DNA of 64,000 bases from Gari tellinella (Eukaryota; Mollusca; Bivalvia; Cardiida; Psammobiidae), in contig OV277858.1 in assembly GCA_922989275.2 (NCBI GenBank), positions 99,310,794-99,374,793 of the forward strand, given 5' to 3'. The notes beneath the pieces are model-generated. The model had not been told where the DNA came from and searched no databases. It saw only the letters and a list, made by a program, of their open reading frames with translations. Made by a program: the position numbers and the translations under genes. Of the stretch, positions 1 to 12,200 are shown piece by piece (position 1 is the stretch's first letter; every line of letters starts with the position of its first letter).

Positions 1-228
1 TAAATGGACAATTCCAGTTTCCATCTAAGTCTAGTCCATTTCTGACTTTAAAGGGTTGTTTTTTGTCAATGTTTGGCATTGTGACAAACAGTGAAGACCC
101 TGATCAGAGGGCTCCTTTCGGAGCCCTCTGATCTGGGTCTTCACTGTTTGTATAGGACATGTGTACTATTCACATGTACACTGTTTGAAAAGCACGCCTA
201 TATGCCGGACTAGGGTTCAAAGAGTTAA
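1..228. mobile_element. Family-B MITE, left end cut by window edge
   Basis: Palindromic core CAGTGAAGACCCTGATCAG / CTGATCTGGGTCTTCACTG around 90-150. The right end is GGGTTCAAAGAGTTAA. Same family as 4300-4552 and 20232-20496. Confidence 0.7.
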
Positions 229-554
229 AGATGTATCTTTTATACAATCAGCCCTTGTTTTTGGTGGTTGCAATAGAAAGGTTTTACTGTATATCTGTAA
301 TAACCTTTTTCTAAATTTTAGTGTTCATTAACGGAATAATTAGCATATGAACCTGTTTTGTTTGTTTGTATTAGTCAAATTTGTGGTTGTTTTAAATGTT
401 GTTTCCTGTTTTTGTTTTGCTTTGCTAACTACATGTATAGTTATGTAAAAAGATTAAGAGCAGAAATAATTATTGTTTCCAAGGTTAGAGGGAATGTTTT
501 AGGAAATATTTCCTGTAGGGGGTGATTCACAAAAGTTTGGAAAAATTATAAATA

Positions 555-1521
555 TGAGGGGTGTTAAAAAAACCGCGAACAGATGCTGTCATTCTCTCAG
601 TTGTGTACTTAACAGCACGAAACTTGCACATAATGATGCCCAAAAAAGTCTGTACCCAGAGTGTAACTTTGCCGACATTATCTTTACGCATGGTAAATGT
701 ATGGTTGTTATGGTAACGTCACCTCGTAATATCCGGCCCAAAATGTAACAAAACGCAAACTTGTGTCACTCCGAAAACGACATCTATCACTTGCGTCTGA
801 TCCAATATTGACTCCAAATTTTAGCACAATATGGCGCCAAATCTTGACACGACGTCAGTTACCTCCCATCAACGTCTGATGCCATTTCAGCATTAGAAGC
901 TATTTTGTTTATACAAGGAGCATCAAAATGAGTGTCGAACAGAGAAAGGTGGTTAAAGTCTGTGTTTTCAATTGAAAAACAGAAAGGAAACTATGGAAAT
1001 GTTGGTCAAGGCATACGGCAATGCTGCAATGAAGAGAACAGCATTGCATAAGTGGTACTTGGTGTATGAAGACGGATACGAAAGTGTGATTGACAAATAG
1101 CGTAGCGGACAGACGACATCAATAACGTTGCAGAAAGTTCAGGAAATCGAGCTCCTGGATAAAGACAGGCGTATCAGGGCTAGAGAAGTTAACCAGCGGG
1201 TAGACTGTAATGTTGGGACAATACATACTGAAGTCCATGACAGTTTAAATGTGATGAGATTATGCACGAGATGGATCCCTAAAATGCTGCCTGAGTGTCA
1301 GAAAGCTCAAAGGGTAGAGTCGTCAATGTCACGTTGGGCCGAGTGTGACGACCCGACGTTACCATAACAACAGACTTTTGATCATACTTGAAGTCAATTG
1401 TATTAAATTTTCAGATGAAATACAGAATTCTCTGGGCACCATAATGTGCAAGTTTTGTGACGTTTCGACAAAAACTGAGAGAATGGCAGCATCTGTCCGC
1501 GTCATTTTTGAACACCCCTCG
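555..1521 (+). mobile_element. Decayed mariner-family element with long terminal inverted repeats
   Basis: Ends read TGAGGGGTGTT at 555 and AACACCCCTCG ending at 1521, with TA on both sides as expected for Tc1/mariner. The inverted similarity continues inward for about 100 bp per side; AACTTGCACATAATGATGCCC near 617-640 pairs with an equivalent near 1437-1460. Between them is a truncated transposase. Confidence 0.75.
928..1320 (+). pseudogene. mariner transposase N-terminal remnant
   Basis: Translation in shifting frames gives the helix-turn-helix half of a mariner transposase: KAYGNAAMKRTALHKWY, then a stop at the usual RSGQ site, then KVQEIELLDKDRRIRAREV and RLCTRWIPKMLPECQKAQR. A stop after MSVEQRKVVKVCVFN, a frameshift and loss of the entire catalytic DDD domain make it inactive. 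Confidence 0.7.
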
Positions 1522-1612
1522 TATATGGAAAATCTTACATTTGTGTTCACTCCATATCAATTTTAATAAACAAGTTCACTAAAACACTATGTTATTCATT
1601 TCAGTAGAAGAG

Positions 1613-1804
1613 CAGGGCTCCAGATGAGAGAGTTATTTCAACAAATCAAACATATTCACACTTATTCAGCACCAAATCCTATGGTGTTACTACTCATTAG
1701 AATCGTCTCGAAGAGACGATTCTAATGAATAGTGACACCATCTATAGGATTTAATTCTGAAATAAATTTTAATTTTTGAAAAACTACCCTGATCTGGTGC
1801 TCTG
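1613..1804. mobile_element. Family-E MITE (CAGGGCTCCAG ends, GAAGAG duplication)
   Basis: Starts CAGGGCTCCAGAT and ends with a degraded inverse. It is flanked on both sides by GAAGAG (1607-1612 and 1805-1810). The centre is a near-perfect palindrome around GTCTCGAAGAGAC with TCATTAGAATC arms. Confidence 0.7.
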
Positions 1805-2060
1805 GAAGAGTTTAACAAGAGGACCATAAGGACTCTGAATTGCTCACCTTGTATCCCTTGGATACTTTGTATTTACCTTTCACTGAAGCCATAATAAGGA
1901 AAGCCTTACCCACCCACTGGCAGCCATGTTTGTCAAGCTAGGAAAGGTATTTTCAGAAATCCTGTAGGGCGTCACTCAAAGACCATTTGTGCAAGATATT
2001 TTTCAAGCTAGTGGTTTCACACAATAAGTTTAGGTTTTTTTTTTACGATAGCTATCATAG
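1805..2060 (-). repeat. Fragment of an H2-type element
   Basis: In reverse orientation the stretch shares GGCTGCCAGTGGGTGG and surrounding text with the monomers at 54.8-55.5 kb. It has no clear ends. Confidence 0.35.
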
Positions 2061-2280
2061 GTAATCAATGGCTTAGTTCAGGAGCCATGAGATCTGACTC
2101 TATACTATACAAAGAATGGATATACAGTAAAACTTGTGTAAGCAGCCAGTAAATGATAAGGCATGGTGATCTAGAAAGGCAAGTTATTGCTTAACCCCAA
2201 AATCTGTAAAATAAATTAAATACTGAAATAGATGAACACTTAAAGCCAGGAATAAATTAATGGCGTAAAAATGTTTTTAT

Positions 2281-2482
2281 CAGGGCTGCCATTTCTTCGG
2301 ATTCGTCCAAAATCTTCGGATTTTTATCCTAGCAGATTGTAGCTTAAAGCAGATTGCAAGTAAAGCAGAATGTGCCATAAGGCCCATTCTTCTTTACTTT
2401 CAACCTGATTTAAGTAATCACGTTTGAAATGTAGAAAATTTGAATATCTTAGGATTATCAAAATCAACTTATGGCAACCCTG
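2281..2482. mobile_element. Family-F MITE (CAGGGCTGCC ends) carrying the family-A core
   Basis: Begins CAGGGCTGCCATTTCT and ends GGCAACCCTG. Its middle is the AGCTTAAAGCAGATTG..AAAGCAGAATGTGCC palindrome also found in family A. Confidence 0.65.
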
Positions 2483-2511
2483 ATCTATGGCATTTAGGGT
2501 TAAGTGACCGC

Positions 2512-2861
2512 TTAACCCATTACCCGATAGCCTATTTCTAGTATTGAAGACAGGTGACCTCTTAAGGTGCATTCTGCTTTACTCTTAGCCTGCTTAAAGC
2601 TACAATCTACTAGGATATAGAAACTGGTAGCCTGTTTCTAGTTGTTAAGGAAGATGATCACTTAAACCGGTTAAAAGTAAAGCAGAATGCGCTTTATGGT
2701 GCATTCTGCTTTACTTTCAGTCTGTTTTAGGCTATTATCTGCTAGGATATAAAATGTACTTCTTAGGATATATATTAATGTCTGTATAAAGGGAACTGTT
2801 TTCTACAGTGGAGGAATAAATTATAGGTGTAAAAAGGTGTATTTATGGGGTAATGGGTTAA
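2512..2861. mobile_element. Family-A MITE, with internal partial duplication
   Basis: TTAACCCATTACCCGATA at the left and TATGGGGTAATGGGTTAA at the right. The GCCTGTTTCTAGTT half is repeated near 2630, making it longer than the usual 250 bp. Confidence 0.75.
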
Positions 2862-3001
2862 CAGTTTATACTGTATATAGGCTCAGCATTTCAAGGGTTA
2901 AGGCTATAAAGTCAGCTATGGTATTTCTCCACAGATTAACAAATAGGCTCCAAATTCAAAATGCTGTACATTTGAAAAAACAAACATGGTGAGAAAAATA
3001 T

Positions 3002-3085
3002 GCAGCCAGACTGGGACTTGAACCCAGAACCCCTTTCTTTAGTACATGGCAAGTGCTCTACTGACTGAGCCACCTGGCCGCTTAC
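3002..3085 (-). repeat. tRNA-like sequence (SINE head or tRNA pseudogene)
   Basis: The minus strand has a D-arm-like GGCTCAGTCAGTAGAGC (A box) and a T-arm CTGGGTTCAAGTCCCAG (B box), with pairing acceptor arms. The anticodon stem pairs at only three of five positions and the base before the anticodon is not T. I therefore read it as tRNA-derived rather than functional. Confidence 0.55.
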
Positions 3086-3143
3086 ACAAATCTCTCACCA
3101 TTTAATCATAAACTCAACCTGGCTACACTTAATTGTTACTTAC

Positions 3144-3213
3144 CTGTAAATTTCTTAGCTGTGTGGTCCTTGAGAGCATTTTTGTGTATGGATCTGTGAC
3201 CTTGGCTCTGATT
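3144..3213 (-). CDS. COG5: COG5 exon 5
   Basis: 70 nt. It completes Arg97 and encodes IRAKVTDPYTKMLSRTTQL then RNLQ. The acceptor is TTTGCAG and the donor GTAAGT. It ends in phase 0, so the next exon, outside the window, should start on a whole codon. Confidence 0.9.
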
Positions 3214-6200
3214 CTGCAAAAAAACCCAGAATGGGGCAATTAAAGATAACAGGGCTGCCATTTCTCCGGATTTTTCCTAAATCTTCGACTTTTTTCTTGT
3301 ACCGGTACATGGTAGCTTAAAGCAGGCTGAAAGTAAAGCAGAATGCGCCTTAAGGCACATTCTGCTTTCTTTACTTCCAGCCTGCTTTAAGCAGCCACAT
3401 GTCAACAAAACTAGATACAGACGATGGGGTAAAGGTACGATTCGTAAAAATGCACTTGAAAAATGAAAATTTGGAAATCTTAGGATTTTTTAAGTCAACT
3501 TATGGCAGCCCTGAGATAATGAAGCTCACCTCCTGCACATTTTGAAAGGATACACAATCATTGAAGTTCAATGTCACCAAACTGCGGTGCAATGTGGTGT
3601 ACTCTCATTGAGGTGCATCAGCATATGAAGTATCATGACTGTAGATGCAGTCGTTAGTCCAAAACAGACTTTAACTCAAAATCTTAACATTGAGCCTAGA
3701 GGTCAAGGTCAAGGATCACATGTCCGTCAATCTGTCATAGGATAACAAGGTGTGAAAAACTACTAATTTGCCTTTATCTGCCTGCCAAGATATACCGGTT
3801 GACCCATTACCCCATAGCCTGTTTCTAGTTTTGAAGATATGTGCCCACTTAAAGAAGGTTGGAAGTAAAGCAGAATGTGCCTTAAGGTGCATTCTGCTTT
3901 ACTTTCAGCCTGCTTTAGGCTAATATCTGCTAGAACAAAGAAAATATTCCTTAAGAAACATATTCATGACTGTATAAATTGGGACTATTTTCTTCAGCGG
4001 AGGAATAAACTGAATATGCTTAAAGGCGCTTGTATGAGAGAAAGTGTTAACAGGGGGTTCCAATCAAGAAAAAGTTTGGATACATAAAAGTTAAACGGAA
4101 ACAGCAGGGACCAAACAGCAGTGCTGGTTAACAGAGGGTTCCAGTTTAAAGGGGGCCAATCAACAGGGGTGCCAATCCACAGAGTTATACTGTACTTTGT
4201 AAAACAATATTTACCTGTCCATTGCAGAAAGTAAAGACTGTATTCTTGCTTGCATCATCTGGAGAACACCTGTAATAATACATTATAATAATGGAATATT
4301 TAACCCTTTCCTCCCTGAAACCTCCAATGGACAATTCTAGTTTTCAATTTAGTCTAGTCCATTTTTTACTTTTTAGGGTTGATTTTTACAATATATGTCA
4401 AAATGACAAACAGTGTAGACCCTGATCAGAGGGCTCCTTAAGGAGCCCTCTGATCAGGGTCTACACTGTTTGCATAGGAGAAGTGTACTCCTCACAGGTA
4501 CGCTGTTTGCAAATGATGCATATATGAGTGAGTAGGGTTCAAAGAGTTTTAAAGTGCTTTACTACTGACTGATCTTTCAACCATTGAACCCAAGAAATAC
4601 ATCCTTTACAAACAATATACCGGTGTAGAGTAAACTTGTTTTATAGTAATAATACAAACAGTGTAGGCCCTATAGGACCTTTTTATTCTGCATTTAGCAA
4701 ACACATATACATGTACAAGAATTATATTGCATTGATTTTTTTTTTTATTGTTATTGACAAAAAACAATAGATTCAGTGTACTCTACAGTAGACAACTATG
4801 GTATTTGCGTCCAACGAAGCTCAAACTGCTAAAATATCCCATTTAGCAGGTACAGTCAAACTTTTGTTAATAAAAATGGAGACTGGTGGCTGTTTAACCA
4901 TTAATCTATAAATACACCTTTTTAAACCCTTTATTCCTAAACTAAAGAAAATAGTTCAACTTTATTAAACCAATACCCCATAGCCTATTTCTAATTTTGA
5001 AAATAGGCGACAACATAAAGTAGGTTGAAAGTAAAGCACAATGCACCTTAAGGTACATTCTGCTTTACTTTCAGTCTGCTTTAAGCTACCATCTGTTAAA
5101 ATATAAACAAGAGTGGTATACGACCCTAAATCGTTCACCTGGAACCATTGATGTAAATGTAAAATATCTTGGAAAGCTGAGAAATTATGACAATATGATT
5201 ATGCCAATTGCTGAATAGATGATGCTGTGTGCCAAAGATCTAAGCTCAGGGTAATATGGTACATGTATATGACAAGAAGGTTCTTTGAAGTTTTAATTGA
5301 AAATATCTATTTTAGCTCCTGTGATCTAGATATGCAACGGACCAGAACTATTTGAACAACTTTATTAGAGGACCATTTAAGGATCATTCCTGCCAAATTT
5401 GGTCATAATCCATCCTATAGTTTAGAGGAACATGTCCTTCGAAGAAATTGTTGACTAGGGATGGACACAGGACGATCAAAATATCTCACTATGGCACTTT
5501 GTGCCAAGAGAGCTAAAAATAGTTCTTATCATACATATTTATAACTGTATAAATTGGAACTTTTTTCCTCAGGGTAGGCATAAATTATAAACGTAAAAAT
5601 GATTATTTATGAGGTAATGGGTTAAGTCATGAATATCCACCATAAAAATATATTTCAAATCCTAGCAGAATGTGGCTTAAAGCAGACTGTAAGTAAAGTA
5701 GAATGTGCCTTAAGGCACAATCTGCCATACCGTACTTTCAACCTGCTTTAAGTGGTCATCTGTCTTTCAAAAGTAGAAAGAAGCTATGGGGTTTATAGTT
5801 AACACAAGTTGGGCTGCATTTCCAACCCACCTTCCAAAGTCTCAACTCCAGTTGCTTGGGACAGCAGGTCTTCATGATGGGCAACAATCTACAATATTCA
5901 ATCACACAGTTTCCAGTTACTTTCAAACTCATTCAATCTGACTACTGAATATAGAAGCATGACAAGCTCCATAGATATGCATTTTTATACATTTAATTTA
6001 TTCCTCCTCTGAAGAAAATAGTTCCAATTCATAGTCATGAAATTGAAAAATAAGAAATATTTTCTATATTCTCGTAGACAGCAGTTTAATCCAGGTTGAA
6101 AGTAAAGCCAATGGTGCTTCTTAAGTTCTATGGCAAAAAAGGTTAACCCATTACCCCGTAGCTGTTTCTAGCTTTGAAGATAGTTGACCATTTAAAGCAG

Positions 6201-9200
6201 GTTGAAAGTAAAGCAGAATGTGCTTTAAGGTACATTATGCTTTACTTTCAGCCTACTTTAAGCTATTATCTGCTAGAATATAGAAAATATTTCTTATGAT
6301 TCTTATTTGTGAAAGTATAAATTGGAACTATTTCTTCATTGGAGGAATAAATTAAAGGCATAACAAGGCGTATTTATGGGGGAATGGGTTAAGTTGTATA
6401 ATGACATTACATTGACGGAAAGTATTAAGATTTATACCTGTGAGTGGATTTCCTTGTCCAGGAGGCCAATGCCTTCTGCTAGCTTGGCTAGCTGGGCTGT
6501 TATTGCTCTGCCCTGGATGGCCTGATTAGCATGAGCTTTAACATCAAAAGCTTCTTCAAGAAATTGTTGAAATACATCTGAAAATATAGAGGACATGCAA
6601 ATAGAATAACAAAAAAAGTTCATGCAAGCTATTGCTTTAAACTTCAACTGACTTTATTAATCATCATGGAGGTTACCACACGTTTCGATACCCCGCAAGT
6701 TTCGCTACAGCCATTTCGCTACCCAAAAGTCGTTTCGCTACCCCAGACATTTCGCTGCCTGTACGTTTCACTACCCAATAAACAATAAATAGGGAAAACT
6801 AATATATCTTAAGTAATTAGAACTCGAGAAACAACTCAATGGGGCCCTACCGCATTACAGAGTTATCCCAATTTTCATCACGAGTTAACTCCCCTGATAA
6901 GGAAAAGGTTGTTTCCGGTTTAGTTAACGCATCATTGAGACGGTGTCGATAACGGTCATAAACGATTCGGAAAAGAATAGATCGAATGCGGTTTATTAGT
7001 TTGATACCTATATCTATATGTGTGGCGGACACTTTTACTTGAGTTATTGGGAGAGCAAATTAGGTTTCTTAATAATCCGCCACAGTGGAAATCATACAAA
7101 ACAAATTAAATCCATTTTAACATATTTAATTTCACATTTAATATCCATGTTTTCGATCACTTTAGCAATTTAAATCCAATCACAGTATAACCAATAAGTC
7201 CGAAATTTCAAAGTACAGAGCGTTTTAGTCAAACATATGTTGGCCCTTATATAGGGTTAAATCTGAGCACGTGCAAACCACCCTAATATGGCTCCGCCGC
7301 ACGACATAAGCAAGTTTATGGAGTGCTCCGCCGCACGACATAAGCAAGTTTATGGCGTGCTCCGCCATTCCAGTTTCTACTGGTTTAACTCCTTCTGCTC
7401 CGTCTTCTTGACTATTATGATTATGTGTAAATAATAACAGAAAACCAACTTAACAAATACAATTAATAAAACTTAAACATATCGTTCACGACACTCCCGC
7501 CGAGAAGGTAATAAATTCCAAAACTGAAAGCAGCTATTTCTTATAATTGTCTATAAAGTCAACAAATTCCTGCTGTATACGTTGGATAATTTCCATAGGG
7601 TTATGATTGGTTGGGTCAAAGTTCTGAGAGTAGGCAACTGATGCTACTCTGTCCACTTTCCTCACTTCGCCATCTTTCACTGATTTTGTTGTTTTGAGAG
7701 TTACATTAAAGAACTCAACAGACTGTTCAAACGTGTCCTCACTGTCACTTTCATCACTTGATATTTCTATGGGGTTATTGTCTGCATCATCACCGGAATT
7801 ACTATCCACATCCGAACCGGGTCCGATAGATTTGTTGCTAGATCCGATATCACTGAACTCACTTTCTACAGCTGCCACTACTGCTTCACTTACACTTGAT
7901 AGCTGAATGTCTTGTCTAAGTTCAGCTTCTGCATGGTTGTATACTTCGTCAAGCGTAGGTTCTTTAGCGAAATCCATGTCTGCAATGTCAGAGCTTTTCT
8001 TAGGCAAATGCTCTGTTGCGGTGATATCTGGAACTAAAAGCGGCACGGTTGGCTGTTTGTTAATCTCTATCTTGTCATCTAGCCAAGTGTCAAAGTCACC
8101 ATCCGACACGTCCTCATAAGGATGTGTGTCGTCTGCATCCGAAATGTCTTCATATATCCCATTTAAAGGTGGGCGTTTCTGAGAATCACTGGTTTCCAAA
8201 ACAACATCAGAGACCAACTGCTTCACTGTGTGACTGTCTAGTTTATGGATAAGCTTCAAATGCTTGGTCAGATAGCTCCGGCGAATAAGCGTTGCTTTGC
8301 AGCCAGTAACAACACACTTGAAATGTAGCAATTTGTCTGAATGCTTTTCTTTCATGTGACGGTTCAAGTTCCTTTTATTGGTATAACTTCTACCACATGT
8401 GTCACAATGAAACCGCATATTTCTAAGTTTCACTATTACAGAATGATTGAAAGTAAAATACGTCTGTACGATCCGAAAACTTAACTAAAATGACAACTTT
8501 TCAAGCGGACAAAGAGATCTCAAAATGCACGAGGGGATAACAGCTCCGCCTATTGTTCTACTGTGAGCACGACGTGCACGAGGACTGTAACTCCGCCGAT
8601 GCGTCGCTCCGCTCACACATCAGAAAAGGTGTGAACACACTACTCCGCCAGAGTGTCTGCTCCGCCTGACACACCATAACGGTACACTGTTTATTTTCAC
8701 ATGCTTGTACGGATTTCTTATCTTACAGATTATGACTGTTATATGTATACTATACATAGACTGTTCTATGTTGTTTATTTGTATTTATGAAATACTTTTT
8801 AATAGAAATTACTTACATTGTCTTACTTTACACATATACCTGTATGTAATATAACAGTTCTGTATTTAGAGTTTACTCACTGTTGCTGAAATACTGCTTT
8901 ATTTTCTGATTGGCTATTGTTGCAGCTACTCTTTTGGGCTGTTTAGAGTAAATTGCTGTCTCTGAAAGTTGTTCAGGTTGGATTTGATCGATGTCTCCTG
9001 AAACTTCGATTGGACAAAGTAGATTCAGGGGTCGACCAATCTCACGTCCTGACGACAATCTCACCTTTGCCGAACGAACGTTTTTGTCACGGCTTTGTAT
9101 AAGTTTTGTTATTTTTCCGAGCTTCCAGCAACCGCGTGGAATGTCTTCTTTTATCAGCACAACATCTCCAATTTGAGGTACAAATTGAGACTTAATTCTG

Positions 9201-12200
9201 TGTGTTTTTAATCTTGTTTGTCCTCTTTCACGAAGACTTAACACATACTCATTCCTCCAAATTGTCCAAAACGCATTCAGCAGTTTTTGACCCTTTTTCC
9301 ACAGTTTCAGTAATTTCTGGGCAGAACTTTCACAAGGAGTATACTCCTCATCATGTCCGGTTTCAATTTCTGGTAATCCAATGTTAGGATTAAGTACCAG
9401 GAAATTTGCTGGGCTTAATGTGACGATAGAATTAACATCATCTCCAACGTAAACGAGAGGTCGGGAATTAACCACAGACTCAATTTCTTTGATGTATGTC
9501 AGCATTTGTGTATGAGTAAGTAGGTTACGACCGATGGCTTTTCTCAAAGATCGTTTCGTAAGTCCTACTAGCCTTTCGTAGTATCCTCCCATCCACGGAG
9601 CCCGCTCTACAATAAACTTCCAGCGTATTCCTTTTTCTGAGACATAACTTTGTACATCCTCACACTTAAGTATGCTCCGCCAAACTAGGTCAAGCGTTTC
9701 ACTGGCTAGTTTGAACTGTTGAGCATTGTCACTGAAAATTGTGTCTGGAGTTCCTCTAGAAGCTATGAAACGTCTAAAGCCCATTAAGAACTCTTCAGTT
9801 GTTAAGTTGTTCATCATCTCTAAATGAACTGCACGCGTGACCAGGCATGTATACAGGCAAATCCATATCTTGTTTGTTTCGTCCTTACCTTTGACATACA
9901 ATGGGCCTAAATAGTCAATACCGACTTTTGCAAACGGAGCTGATTCTGTTACACGTTCTGGAGGAAGTGGAGCCATTTTTGGCATTGCATATGCTCCGCC
10001 TTCATGACGTCGACACACAAGACACTGCCGAATAACACGTTTAACACTTGCACGTCCGCATGGTATCCAGAATCGTTTGCGAATGCTACTTAAAGTATGT
10101 GATACACCGCTATGAAGAAGCTCTTTGTGCATTCTGTCGACTACCAAATGAGTGAAATGTTCATTCTTCGGCAAAAGAACTGGTCTTCGACTGGCTTCAG
10201 ACATGGACGCATGCTCCATACGGCCACGACATCTTAGGACACCATTGTCATCAATGTATAAGTCCAATTGTCTCTGCAAGTTATTTGATTTGTTATTTGT
10301 TATGGCATCAAATACACCAGGGAAATGTTTCCTTTGTACGGATTTGATCCACGTTGTTTCAGCCTGCTGTAGCTCCTCAGAAGTCAATGAACCCATGTGA
10401 CTCTCCAGTTTTCGTGTTTTGTTGACAAATCGATTTGCGAAAGCAGTTACTCGAATCAATTTTGAGGCTGATGAGAACCTTTCACTATCGATTTGAAAAG
10501 GTGGATTGTCACATGTCTCTTCAGACAGTTGAATACTTTCAAGAGGTTGATCAACATCCTTCACTATGTCACCTTCTTTAGTTTCTCTGGAAATATCTCT
10601 CCACTCATTTAATGGTTTAGAGAGCCAGCATGGACCCTGAAACCACAAACTATTGTTTTTCAGTTGCTCAATTGTTGTTCCTCTGCTAGGTAGATCCGCC
10701 GGGTTTTCAGAGGATGGTGTGTATCTGAATTCTTTGACATCGCAGCCTTTTATTTCTTTCACACGATTAGCTACGAACACTGACGATACATTTTCAGAGT
10801 GTATCCAGAGGATGGTGTGTATCTGAATTCTTTGACATCGCAGCCTTTTATTTCTTTCACACGATTAGCTACGAACACTGACGATACATTTTCAGAGTGT
10901 ATCCAATGAAGGACACATTGGGAGTCACTCCACAAGTAAACGTCTTGTATTGGCAGAGCTAAATGCTTTTTCACGAACGCAACACAGCGAGCGCCTATAA
11001 GAACCGCCAATAGCTCTAACCTTGGAATTGTAATCTGTTTCTTTGGGGCTAATCGGGACTTAGAGAAGATCAGATCGGCTCTTGACTGAGAACTGCCCTC
11101 TTGATGTAGGTAGACACAGGTTGCATAAGCATGCATTGACGCGTCACAAAAGCAGAGTAACTTATACTGAACATTGTCATCTTGCATCGCTAAATTTCTT
11201 GGTATCTCGATTTCAGGAATCTTCTTCAAGTCCTCTTTGATTGAAAGCCATGTTTCTGCGTCACATTGATCCAACACATCGTCCCATTCTTGACCTTTGC
11301 TCCATACAGTTTGTAGGAGCACCTTCCCCCGGAGAAGTACCGGTGAAAACAATCCAAGTGGGTCATAGACTGACGCCAATTGCCTTAGTACAGATCTCTT
11401 GGTTAGTGTAGTATCGTCATCAAGTATAAGCGACTTTTTCAATGACAAAATATCTTTGGCAGTGTTCCAAGTGTGACCAAGCACCTTTATTGTTTCAGAC
11501 TTTGCCTTATCCTCCATTGGTATAACTTTGTTAAGTGTCTCGCTGTTAGTAGACCACTCTCTCAAATGCATTGCTGCGTCTGTAAACATAGCTTTTGAAT
11601 CGGTGTACAATTTGAGAGCCTGGCTATCATCATTTGTCCCTGTAATGACATTGTCCACATATATATCATTCTTTAGTTGTTCACCAATGTCAGTCTTATA
11701 AGATTCCAAATGGTGTTCTATGGTTGCGCCTAGAATAAAAGGGCTGGAGATTACTCCAAAGGGTACTCGGCAAAAACGGTATTCTTGGACGTTTTTCCTG
11801 TCTGTAGAGGGATTTGAGATATCCTTAAGCCACAAGAACCTTGTGCAATTTCGCTGATCTGGTTGAAGACCCACTTGAAGGAACGCTTTTTCAATGTCTG
11901 CCACAAGAGCAATGTTGTGTGTACGGAATCTCATTAATATGCCACAGAGATCGTGTAACATAACTGGGCCTCGGAAAAGACATTCGTTCAAGCTCTTGTA
12001 TTTATCACTGGTCTTGGCTGATGCATCGTAGACCAAACGAACTTTTGTTGTTGTTTTATGAGGAGTTATGACTGCGTGATGAGGTAGGTAGTGAACTACT
12101 CCGCTTGTTGCGTCTACACTTCCATCTATCTTTTCAATTACTCCTTTCTGTAGCTGATCTTGTATGACAGCGTCATATTTGTTCATAAGATCTGGCATTT

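Noticed and set aside
3002..3085. Functional tRNA genes here and at 19321-19412, 40331-40412
   Set aside because: A and B boxes are present but anticodon stems do not pair and loop positions are wrong; they are best read as SINE heads or pseudogenes.
1..3143. Further COG5 exons left of exon 5
   Set aside because: I looked for the next conserved block (a V-A-C-D-L-L-R-like stretch) on the minus strand and did not find it.
6847..7032. Minus-strand 61-residue ORF as COG5 exon 1
   Set aside because: No COG5 similarity and no usable donor phase. The 19759-19723 exon fits both sequence and phase.
7694..8119. Plus-strand serine-rich ORFs
   Set aside because: Antisense shadows of the acidic tail of the zinc-finger ORF.
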